A DNA stretch of 64,000 nt, from assembly GCF_030272615.1 (NCBI RefSeq), contig NC_081410.1:227140915-227204914 (forward strand), given 5' to 3'. Below, one piece after another: positions 24,501-36,500 of the stretch. The translations under genes were made by a program, and so were the position numbers. The notes below the pieces were generated by a model. It had not been told where the DNA came from. It made no database searches and was given only the letters and a program-made list of their open reading frames with translations. Source of the stretch: Cryptomeria japonica. Lineage: Eukaryota; Streptophyta; Pinopsida; Cupressales; Cupressaceae. Each line of letters starts with the position of its first letter. Position 1 is the first letter of the stretch.

Positions 24501-27500
24501 ATGGATGGATGTTCTACTTCATCCAAGATTGTCTTAGAGGAACACTAGTAAATTGGTCCAAGATTATAAGTGACAACCTGGATTTTCAGCTGAGGAATGT
24601 AGAGCGGTCCAAGTCATTCGCCATGACTTCTTACCTGGTGTACCTGCTTGCACGGTTTGTTTCATACAGAGGATTAATATGCAAAGGTGAAGCCGGGAAT
24701 GGGCAAGGACAGTTCAAGAGTCATGAGTGCTACCGCCAACTGAGCATGCATAGAATTGAAGACTATAAAAGAGTGAATGATGCATTCACTATGTACATCA
24801 CACGGATGCTGCAAGGCGGAATCCACAAAAGATTGTCCAAGGAGGCAACAGAGTTAATAGAAAAGTATGGATCGTGATATATACAGTTTCCCACTTTCAC
24901 ATACCTTAGGATTCATGGGTTTCAATCTAAACCCTACAGACTTCCTAGGTATCCTACCGACAGAATGATATTGTTGGAAGTGGTAAGACAGCTTCTAGAG
25001 TTCGATGTTATCCAGAGAGAGAAGCACAAGACAGGAATGACGTTCCCTATTTCAGTTGAGAAGACGTCAGAGGTTTGCCAGTCCGCTATAGCCGCCAACA
25101 CTGCGAGTGAGGAGCTTGCATTCTACCGATCTGCTACATATAAGAAAAGAGAAAGATTTGATCCAGACAAGAAGGTCGGAAGGGTCAGGGGAGAGAAGTT
25201 CACTCACAAAATTGACATAGAAGATTATTGAGCTAACCTAATGGACGAGCAAGCAGTAAAGAGAAGAATGTGGTCCAGAATGTCAGTAGATTTCATGAGG
25301 AAGTGTGGACTTTTTCTCATTCCTGATCAGGTATTAGATGATAGAGATCATACACATCCACAGTATGAGAGTGAAATGAAAAAGGCAATCCTATTGCCTA
25401 ATTGGTCAGAGTCAGAAGAGATTGACTTGAATATATTGATGAGAGAGGTCTTGAGTTTCTCCCTCATATGGGTAGACATATAGATCAATAAGTTAGTTGA
25501 CATGGGTGTTCCCTTCACTTATGAAAGGATGAAGCCGGAAGAGTATTTCCGAGGATGATCAGAGGACTGTCAGTGATGTCAGGATTCATGCAGACGAAGA
25601 GAGTCGAGCTCCCAAGAGAAGAAAGAACACGTCAGGAGACGTCAAGGCCAGAGGGAAGAAGATTGTGGAGGTGAAGAAGAAACAGAAAACTATCATTCCT
25701 CCACTTATCATTCCTTCTATAATGTCCCCTTCTCAGGCGTGATGTTTCAGTTGACCGATGGCCTATTTCGGAGACCCGTAGGCTACTCAATGGGGGAAAT
25801 TAGGGTTTCCAGTTTTGGAGGTTGTTGTTGCTCGTGAATTAGAGTTTGGATCGCGGATTCTTTCTGGGTTTTCAGAGAGCTTCGCAGTGGTATGCCCGGC
25901 TTTGCGTTCCGAGCACTTTTTGAAATTTACTATTTTTGGTAAATTCTATTTCTGGCAGTGGTCCTGATTATTTCGACATAGTTGGTTCTCTTCTTCAGTT
26001 GGTTCAATTGGCTTCGTCACTTTTGGCCTTGGGATGTTTTGGAGAGATAAGTTCATTTCTTTTAAATAATGTTATATTTTGAAAGTTGACCCCTTGGCCT
26101 AGCTTCATCACTTCAAGTTGTATTAAAAGGTGGTCTTCAAGGGTGGACGCATCATGGAAGGGATTTAATATTTCCTAAGGTCTAAAATATTGCTTATGAA
26201 AAGGGGTGCCAAGTTTATGAAGAGAAGTGAATTAAAATAAAGGTTAACTAAAGCTTTTAAAAGTGGCGCCATCTCTTGGAGGAAAATTCAAATGTGAAAT
26301 TACGGTGTACTTTCTAGAAGCCTCTAGAGATTCCTTGTTAAGCTTATAAATGGAGGCCTCTTCCCTTCATTTGGCATCGAATGTCTATGGAAGTGTTACT
26401 CTGCCGGAATGGTATTGGGGTTGCTTCAAGGAATGAATGCCTCCTAGCCTTGGCATTGCTTCTTGCTTGAAAGATAGCAACTAGTGGTGATTTAGTGTAG
26501 TTGTGAGAGTTTGTAGTGAGGATTGCATTGTAGCTTGAGTTATGCTGGAAGTTTAGTTATTTGCCTTTCATTTCATTTTCGGGAGTCGCGGTTAGCAGGG
26601 CAGATTTGTAGTTTCACTCATATATTTCAAAATAAAAAAATATTCATTCTAGGTATTGCATATTTCCTCCTGTTTTGGCTGGGCGCTCCTTTGTGCAAAT
26701 TTGCAGATTCTAATATGAAGTGTTTTATTTTATAGAGAAGAATCGCCATTCTTGCCTGGCGTCCCTGCTGGGAATTGCCTTGGGGTTTGTGTTAAATAAT
26801 CTATTGGGTTAATGTCTGATTTCTTGGTATTGGTTTGGTCGCCTCCTTCATAGGAAGCCATTGCTTTTGGTTTTGGGTCATTCGGACTAGTATTGAGAGA
26901 GTAATGACCATTCTAGTGATTCCATATGTTGCTGATTAAGCATTTCAAGTGCAGGTCTGTCATAAATCAGAATATTAAGATTGATCCTTGAGTAGAATTT
27001 CTTGGACTTATCATCTTTGTTAAGCCCGGGAGAGTCTTCTATATTGTTGCAGCATTGTAGAGTCTTAATCTTATGATCTTGGCAAGCATTCACTATCATA
27101 TTGTAAGTTGAACAGTAGTACTGGCAGCATTTCTTCTCATTTTCATTTCACGCTTGTTATTTACATTTAATTCCATTTCTAAGTTCTTAGCATCTCTGCC
27201 ATATGGTAGCTCCATTCCCACCTTGGGTTTGAAAGCACATGCTTGGTGTCGAGTTTTCCTTTCAGCAGTTGTAATTGTAAAGATCCTCTGACCATATGTT
27301 AGTCCATCTTGGGCACATTCTTGGTTAGAGTTGCTTCCAGCATGCACTAAGATCCTCTGACCATATGTTAGTCCATTTTGGGCACATTCTTGGTTAGAGT
27401 TACTTTCAGAATTCTTTAAGACCCTCTGACCATATGCTCACGCCTTGCCCAACCCGGGATCCTGGTGTACATTCTTGGTTAGAGTTGTATTCCGTATTTT

Positions 27501-30500
27501 TGGTTTAAGTGCTAACCCTAACGGATGTGTGTTGCATTACTTTTTGTAATTGAATAATTGAAAAAATTGGTTTGGGATATTTCAGTGGTATCAAAGCTTC
27601 ACATCTTGCCATCCTGTGAAACAAACCTTCTATGAGTGATAGAGAAAGAAGATACTTAGCAAGGGAAAATAAGAAGGCTGCAAGTCAATTTCAGTTTCAG
27701 TGGTATTAGGTTACTGAAGGTCAGACAACATCAGAGGTTTTGAGGGCTCATTGGGAGTCTTCTCCGGAAACAAAAATGGGGGACAGTGAGAGGCTAGTGG
27801 GTGGTACTGAGAGGTTTACAAGCAGTCAGGATGAAAGTGGAAAAGGAAGGGAAAGAACACCAAGTCCGGGAAGGAGGTTCGAGAGGAAGATGGATGCATT
27901 AATGGATATGGTATCTCTCATGATTGGGAAAATGGGTCAGAGTTCTAATTCACAGAACAATCAAGGGCACACCAGAGAATACAGCGGCTCCAACCAACAT
28001 AATGAACATGCTGCTCCGCATACCTCAAATAGAACAAACATTTCTTCCAGGCCTTTTAAACCCACCTTCTTGGCACCAGTAAACCCTCAACCTGATCTGG
28101 GAGAGAATGCATCATTTGTGGAACAGTTGAGACTTGGTCGTGTTGAGTATGAGTCTCTTCCTGATGAAATCAAGTTAGACATGTCTTACAATGATTTCGT
28201 GGACCATAAAAGAAAGAATAAAGGACATGGGAGACATCGTGAACATAGGGAAGCAACAGTACAGAGGGATTTGCATCAAGCAATCAACAAGGTTATGCTT
28301 CCACATTTTGACGGGAGTGACAGTAGTTTAGCTAGAGCTTGGATACAGAAGTTAGACAACTATCTAGCTCTTAGACCCATGACAGAAGAGGAGGCAATCA
28401 AGTTTGTTACGCTTCATTTAGATGGGGTAGCACACGAATGGTGGTACCATGGTCTAGTCACCTTGGGGCATCGGTCAATCACTACCTATGATGAGTTCAC
28501 CAATAGGCTCACAGAGAGATTCGAAAAAAAAGATCCAGAAGTGCATTTCAGAGAATTGGCACAACTTAGACGACATGGCACAGTCGATGCTTACATAGCT
28601 GAATTTCAGAGGCTTTCAGTAATGGTCACGGGAATCACCGAGAGGCGGTTGGTGATCCTATTCAGTGAAGGGCTTATGGAACCACTCAAGGGTTGGATTA
28701 AAGCTTTCGATCCACCCTCCTTACAAGAGGAAATGAAAAAAGCAAGAAATATGGAGTGGGCTGCTCCTGAGGCAAAAATTCAATCCAAGCCATTATTTCA
28801 CAAAAAGGATAAAGGAAAGGGACCTCACCATAAGGAGTTCAAACAGCATAACACTCATGTCACAAGGCTGAATCCAAAGACACTTAATGAACTCTGAAGA
28901 AAGGGGTTATGTTTCCGGTGTAGAGAAAAATGGTCCCAAGATCATATTTGCCCAAAGGGAGTCAAAATTCATCAAATTGAATACTATTCAGCTGGAGAAA
29001 GTGATTCTAATTCTTCAGACCAGCAATCAGATTGTGATGACAGCGAAGTGGAAAGAATTCCCGAAGAATTTGAAAGTGAAAAAGGAAGTGGGGGTACCTT
29101 GGCTCAACTTTCGAGCTTTCAAAAAAATGAATCTTTCAAGGTTCGAGGGATGATTAAGGGGCAACGAATAGTTGCTTTGATTGATACTGGAGCAACGCAT
29201 AACTTCATTGATGAAGTGGTGGTGGCAAAGAAAGGGCTGCAAACAAAAGATTTTGAAGGCTTCAAGGTTATGGTTGCTAATGGGTTTCACATTTCTTGCA
29301 CCAAGAAGATCCCAAATATGTGTATGCAATTGGGCAACTACGAAGTCAAGGATGACTTCTATGTAGTCACCATTGGAGATATGGATGTCATCCTAGGCAT
29401 TCAATGGCTGCGTTCACTTGGAGAGATCTCCCTAAATCTGCAAACCATGGAGCTCAAGTTTCAATCCGATGGGAAGAAGGTGGTGTTAAGAGGAATGTCT
29501 AACGGTGGACCTCGGATTGTGTCATTCAAGCGAATGGCAAAGTTGATTCGGCATGATCAAGTTGAGTGGACTGCGGAATGTATGATTCTCCCAGCTAGTC
29601 CGGTTGAAACAAAGAGGGACTACCCTCTTGATATCCAGTCCTTACTCACCCGGAAGAGTAAAGTGTTTGCTAATTTACCTCCTGGGCCACCTCCCGAACG
29701 AGGCTCAGAGCATGTCATAGAGCTCAAGGAAGGGGCTAAACCAGTTATCACAACTCCATATCAATACCCTAAGAAGCAAAAGGATGAGATTGAGAAAAAC
29801 ATTAAGGAACTTTTGGAGATGGGCTTCATTCGTCCAAGTAAGAGTCCTTTCGCGTCAGCAGATGTTCTTGTGAAGAAGAAGGATGGTACCATTCGCATGT
29901 GTGTGGATTATCGTGCTTTGAATCAAAGCACCATCAAAAATCGATACCCCATTCCAAGGATAGATGAGCTACATGGAGCCAAGTTCTTCTCAAAGATTGA
30001 TCTGAGGTCGGGCTACTACCAAATTCGGATGAGAGGGTTTGATGTTGAAAAGACAGCATTTAGATGTCACTATGGTCACTTCGAGTTTTTAGTCATGCCA
30101 TTTGGGTTGACTAATGCTCCTGCTACCTTCCAGTCTTGTATGAACAGAGTCTTTCAGAAGCAGTTGAGGAACTTCGCGTTAATCTTTTTTGATGACATTC
30201 TGATCTACAGCAGGACATGGGAAGAACACCTCAAGCACTTAGAGGAAGTGTTTAGCATCCTTGAATCAGAAAGTCTGTTTGCCAAAGAATCCAAATGTGA
30301 ATTTGGAATGAAGGAGCTACTTTACCTTGGTCACATAATCAGTGCTGATGGAATGAAGGTTGATCCCGAAAAAGATCAAGGCAATAGTTGATTGGCCACC
30401 CCCAGAGAACTTGACTCATTTGAAAGGGTTCTTGGGTCTTTGTGGTTTTTACAGAAGATTTGTGAAGGGCTATTCACAAAACGTTGCTCCTCTTACTGAC

Positions 30501-33500
30501 CTCACGAAAAAGGGAGCTTTTTGTTGGACAGAAAAGGCTCAAACTACTTTTGATAAGTTTAAGAAGATCATGAGCTCTTGTCTGGTTTTGGCAATTCCAG
30601 ATTTCTCCAAGCCCTTCGAGCTACAGTGTGATGCATCTGGTGAAGGTGTTGGGGCTGTTTTGATGCAAGACAAGCATCCCATTGTGTTTGAGAGCAGAAA
30701 ATTAAGAGGTGTTGAAAGGACCTACTCCATCTATGACAAGGAAATGCTTGCAATCATGCATGCATTAGCTAAGTTCAGACAGTATTTGGTGGGGAGCAAA
30801 TTTGTGGTCAAGATTGATCACAATAGTCTCAAGCACTTCATGCATCAGAAGGATTTGAACGAGAGACAACAAAAGTGGGTGAGTAAGCTTCAAGCTTACG
30901 ATTTTGACATTGAGTATGTCAAAGGGAAAAACAATATTGTGGCTGATGCTCTATCTAGGAGACCTCATATGAGTTCATTGTGCGAGCTTACTGCTGATTG
31001 GAAGGACATGTTGCTCGCTGATTATGCCAAAAATCAGTTGGCAATCAGCATCATTGAAGGTACTTTTCATGACGAAAGGTACAAGGTGGTTGACGGGCTA
31101 ATACACTACAAGGGTAGAATCTTTGTGGTGGCTGATTCTAAGCTCAGAAAGAAGATTTTGATGACATTCCATGACATTCCACTTGCTGGTCATCAGGGTT
31201 TCTTCAAGACATATAGGCAGATTCGGGAAAGATTTGCTTGGAAAGGGCTGAAAGGGGAAGTTTAATGCTACATCCAGGAATGTCCTACTTGTCAGATGAA
31301 CAAGAATGAGCACACTCTACCTGCTGGTCTGCTGCAACCTCTTCCCTTTCCCAACCAAAAATGGGAAAGCATATCAATGGACTTCATCACTGGGTTGCCA
31401 AAGGCCCAAGGCAAAAATTGTATCTATGTTGTAGTGGACAGATTGACAAAGTTTTCTCACTTCTTTGCCATCACGAGCTCTTTTTCAGCAGCTCAAGTTG
31501 CAGATTTGTTTTTTCATGAGGTGTTTATATTGCATGGGTTGCCGAAAAACATTGTGAGTGATAGGGACAGCAAGTTCCTAAGCACCTTTTGGCAAGAAGT
31601 CTTCAGGATGAGTGGTACGATGCTTACTCCAAGCACTAGTTATCACCCCCAAACCGATGGACAAACAGAGATAGTGAACAAGTGGTTGGAAGGCTATCTG
31701 AGAAACTATGTTTCGGAGCAGCAAAGAGCATGGGTGAAATGGCTCCACATAGGCGAGTATTGTTACAATTCTTCCTTTCACATGTCAATAAGGATGTCTC
31801 CCTTCATGGCCCTCTATGGTTATGAGGCTCCTAGTTTTGCTGATTTGGTGTTTGGTGATAGCAAAGCCCCTCAAGCCAAGGATTTGTTGCAGCAAAGTCA
31901 AGACATCTTGAAATCCTTGAAGAACAACTTGCAGATTGCTCGGGATCAGCAGAAGATGTACGCTGATCAACGACGCGTTGAGCGCTCTTTTGAGGTTGGA
32001 GATATGGTTTATCTTCCACTACAGCCATACAGACAGTCTACTCTCAAGAAGAGTGGAGCTGAGAAGCTCAAGCCTTGTTTCTATGGGCCATTCCAAGTCA
32101 TCAAAAAGGTTGGAGCAGTAGCTTATGAGTTGGAGCTACCTTCGAGTAGTAAAGTGCACAATGTCTTCCACGTGTCTCGCCTCAAGAAGGCACTTGGAAA
32201 TAATGTTATTGCTTCTTCACAATTACCACCTTTAGACGAAGAAGGGCAGTTGATTTTGATTCCGAAAGAGATTATTGATTCCAGAGAACGTTCTTTGAGA
32301 AGAAGAACAATCAAGGAATACTTGGTGAGGTGGAAGAATTTGCCCTTGGAGGATGCAACTTGGGAGAATGAGGAGATTTTGCAGCATCCAAACTTGCAAT
32401 TGCTTGAGGACAAGCAAACTTGGGGAGGGCGGACTGAAATGTCCCCTTCTCAGGCGTGATGTTTCAGTTGACCGATGGACTATTTTGGAGACCCGTAGGC
32501 TACTCAATGGGGGAAATTAGGGTTTCCAGTTTTGGAGGTTGTTGCTCATGAATTAGAGTTTGGATCGCGGATTCTTTCTGGGTTTTCAAAGGGCTTTGCA
32601 GTGGTATGTCCGGCTTTGCATTCCAAGCACTTTTTGGAATTTACTATTTTTAGTAAATTCTATTTCTGGCAGTGGTCCTGATTATTTCAGCATAGTTGGT
32701 TCTCTTCTTCAGTTGGTTCAGTTGGCTTCGTCACTTTTGGCCTTGGGATGTTTTGGAGAGATACGTTTATTTCTTTTAAATAATGTTATGTTTTAATGTT
32801 ATATTTTAAAAGTTGACCCCTTGGCCTAGCTTCATCACTTCAAGTTGTTTTAAAAGGTGGTCTTCAAGGGTGGACGCATCATGGAAGGGATTTAATATTT
32901 CCTAAGGTCTAAAATCTTGCTTATGAAAAGGGGTGCCAACTTTATGAAGAGAACTAAATTAAAATAAAGGTTAATTAAAGCTTTTAAAAGTGGCACCATC
33001 TCTTGGAGGAAAATTTAAATGTGAAATTAGGGCGCACTTTCTAGAAGCCTCTAGAGATTCCTTGTTAAGCTTATAAATGGAGGCCTCTTCCCTTCATTTG
33101 GCATCGGATGTCCATGGAAGTGTTACTCTACCGGAATGGTATTGGGGTTGCTTTGAGGAATGAATGCCTCCTAGCCTTGGCATTGCTTCTTGCTTGAAAG
33201 ATAGCAACTAGTGGTGATTTAGTGTAGTTGTGAGAGTTTGTAGTGAGGATTGCATTGTAGCTTGAGTTGTGCTGGAAGTTTAGTTATTTGCATTTCATTT
33301 CATTTTCGGGAGTCGTGGTTAGCAAGGCAGATTTGTAGTTTCACTCATATATTTCAAAATAAAAACATATTCATTCTGGGTATTGCATATTTCCTCCTGT
33401 TTTGGCTGGGCGCTCCTTTGTGCAAATTTGCAGATTCTAATATGAAGTGTTTTATTTTATAGAGAAGAATCGCCATTCTTGCCTGGCGTCCCCATTGGGA

Positions 33501-36500
33501 ATTGCCTTGGGGTTTGTGTTAAATAATCTGTTGGGTTAATGTCTGATTTCTTGGTATTGGTTTGGTCGCCTTCTTCATAGGAAGCCATTGCTTTTGGTTT
33601 TGGGTCATTCGGACTAGTATTGAGAGAGTAATGACCATTCTAGTGATTCCATGTGTTGCTGATTAAGCATTTCAAGTGCAGGTCTGTCATAAATCAGAAT
33701 ATTAAGATTGATCCTTGAGTAGAATTTCTTGGACTTATCATTTTTGTTAAGCCCGAGAGAGTCTTCTATATTGTTGCAGCATTGTAGAGTCTTAATCTTA
33801 TGATCTTGGCAAGCATTCACTATCATATTGTAAGCTGAATAGTAGTACTGGCAGCATTTCTTCTCATTTTCATTTCACGCTTGTTATTTACATTTAATTC
33901 CATTTCTAAGTTCTTAGCATCTCCGCCATATGGTAGCTCCATTCCCACCTTCGGTTTGAAAGCACATGCTTGGTGTCGAGTTTTCCTTTCAGCAGTTGTA
34001 ATTGTAAAGATCCTCTGACCATATGTTAGTCCATCTTGGGCACATTCTTGGTTAGAGTTGCTTTCAGCATGCACTAAGATCCTCTGACCATATGTTAGTC
34101 CATTTTGGGCACATTCTTGGTTAGAGTTACTTTCAGAATGCTTTAAGACCCTTTGACCATATGCTCACGCCTTGCCCAACCCGGGATCCTGGTGTACATT
34201 CTTGGTTAGAGTTGTATTCCGCATTGTTTTGGTTTAAGTGCTAACCCTAACGGATGTGTTGCATTACTTTTTTGTAATTGAATAATTGAAAAAATTGGTC
34301 TGGGATATTTCACCTTCGCCCCCTCCCAGTGTCTCATCAATTGAAGTGATTGAAGTAACAAAACATAACAAGGAGACTCAGCAGTGTTCCAACACAGTGA
34401 TACTACCAGAGAATATTCAGGAGTTCCATGCCATAGCGACATTTGCACCTCCTGATGAGAATGATGATCAGTCGGGATCCCCTACTGTCCTTTTGGAAGT
34501 TAGTTTGGGAAATGAGGTATATGATTGGACCAAGAATAGTCTTGATGATAATGATGATGTTATTTCGGCATTGAAAGGACTTGATTGAGAAATATGTCTT
34601 GATGATGGTATGGAGATGGCCGTTATTCCTGAATGGCTGATGAGAAGTATGGAAAAAAGTAAACAAATGATAGAGGTCCAGCGTAATGATGATATTGATG
34701 ACTACCTAGCTAGGAGTGCTAAGGGGAAGGAGCTCAAGAGAGCGGATATTTTGTCGCACATAGCTAGAGATGAGACAGGAATGCGGATTGCGCAGATTGT
34801 TGTTCCTATTGCAAGCGTGACAGCGGACATTGCTACTCCTATGGATTTCCAGATCACTTCAGTTGCCCTTGGTCGCACATCCAGAAAGCAAGAATTCCAG
34901 GAGATTGGTGAAAGCCTCCACGCAATCGATGCGAGGTTAGGCAGAGCGATTGCGGAGAAAGAAAGGTACAAAGAAGAGCATATCAGACTTAGAGAGTATA
35001 TTGCAGGGACTAGGCGTGGAAATCCCACCCTTATTTCCCCTATTGCAGTTGACCATGGAATACATTCACACTGTGAGGTAGCGAGAGGTACACACTTAGA
35101 GGTGGAAAAGTGGATTGAGAGCACAAGAAAGCAGGCATATGATTTTCTCACTCAGTTTGTCCATGCATATGATAGGACAACAGGGCTTGTATTCAAAATC
35201 TAGTATTTGGAGGGAGTTTGGGAAGAATTTCAGCCTATCCAAGAGAAGACTATTCTACGCCTCCAGGCTTTGAAGAAGATTCCTAATTCCACCTTGGTCA
35301 GCGAGAACATTGTGCACAGTGGAGACAGATACGATTTCCATGGCTGGTATTGTTCATTAGCCGTGAAGAAATCAACTTATGAGAACGCCCAATCGAGTTG
35401 TATGGAGATGGAAGGATTAATTCAGGACATTCAAATGAAGATCCTTGCCTCGATTGAGGTATTAGTGGGTGTTGATGTTAGTGATGCTAGTGGTTTACAC
35501 TTAGCCGAATTAAGAGACAAGATGAAATTTATGTATTTTTGCCAATTGGACTCTTTGAAGAAGAGTCAGATAGATGACTTGGTCTCTTTGTTGATTCATG
35601 TTCATAGTTCACAGAAGCTCATGCCAGAATGGGAGAACACTTTGAATGCTTGCTCGGACTCACTGGACGTGATTGATTTACAGCAGGATACCTTGCCTAG
35701 CATTTCCATGGAGGAGTTAGATTCAGTATTGGCTAGATTCTTGGAGTATGCTAGGAGAGAGAGAGATGCAGGGAGGAATCTTTTAGAAGATTCCATATTT
35801 GATGACTAGGTATCTTTTCATTGGGCCATATGTTGGTGGCGCCATTTTTTATGTAACCCTAATTAGGGCAATTCTAGGATTTTGTTGGCATGATCTCGAC
35901 TGTTGATCTTAGATCAATCTTGGCCATCCATTTTGTAAGAGACTCTATATATGCCTCCTTGTCTCTCATTTGTAAGGGAGAGTTTTTGTAGAATTGTTGG
36001 TATATGCTGTAGCTATTTGAATCCTAATCATTGTTCAATTGTTGGTGATTTTTCTCTTCAAATGTTGTCTTTGCATTCATGGTTCTCAATTCCTCCAAGT
36101 TAGATTATAATTTAGATTAGAATTTATTTTCATGTATGTTAGATTGAGTGGAAGATTTGTTGAGTTCATTTGTGTGGAATCCTTAATCCATACCACTAGC
36201 CTCTTGCCGCTGGTAAGTGCGCCTTGTGTGGTCAACTGGAATTTGAGTAAGCATAATTCAACTATTACGCGTCTGTTGACAAGCATCAACTTGGATGGTG
36301 TCAACGTTTGATGGTGATAGCCTAAAAATATTTAAGTATACCTTAGATGATTGCACTAAGCTTGTGTCAATACCTGATTGTGAGACCTTGCCTGGTTTGA
36401 TTCCATTAAATCCATTCATCATTTCCTACATTCCTAGGCTTAGAATAGATTTCCTGAACCCTATTCCTTTTGCCCATTTTTTAGTAAGAAGTAAATCCAG

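Larger units (their letters stand above)
25718..34312 (+). mobile_element. Chromodomain Ty3/gypsy retrotransposon inserted in element B
   Basis: 8,595 bp, flanked by CCTTC (25713-25717 and 34313-34317). LTRs are 25718-27584 and 32435-34312. A primer-binding site for initiator Met tRNA (TGGTATCAAAGC) starts one base after the 5' LTR, and a purine tract (GGGGAGGGCGGACTGAAA) precedes the 3' LTR. gag-pol order is gag, zinc knuckle, protease, reverse transcriptase, RNase H, integrase, chromodomain, so it is a chromovirus-type gypsy element. The LTRs differ at a few percent of sites by eye. Coding breaks make it non-autonomous now. Confidence 0.95.
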
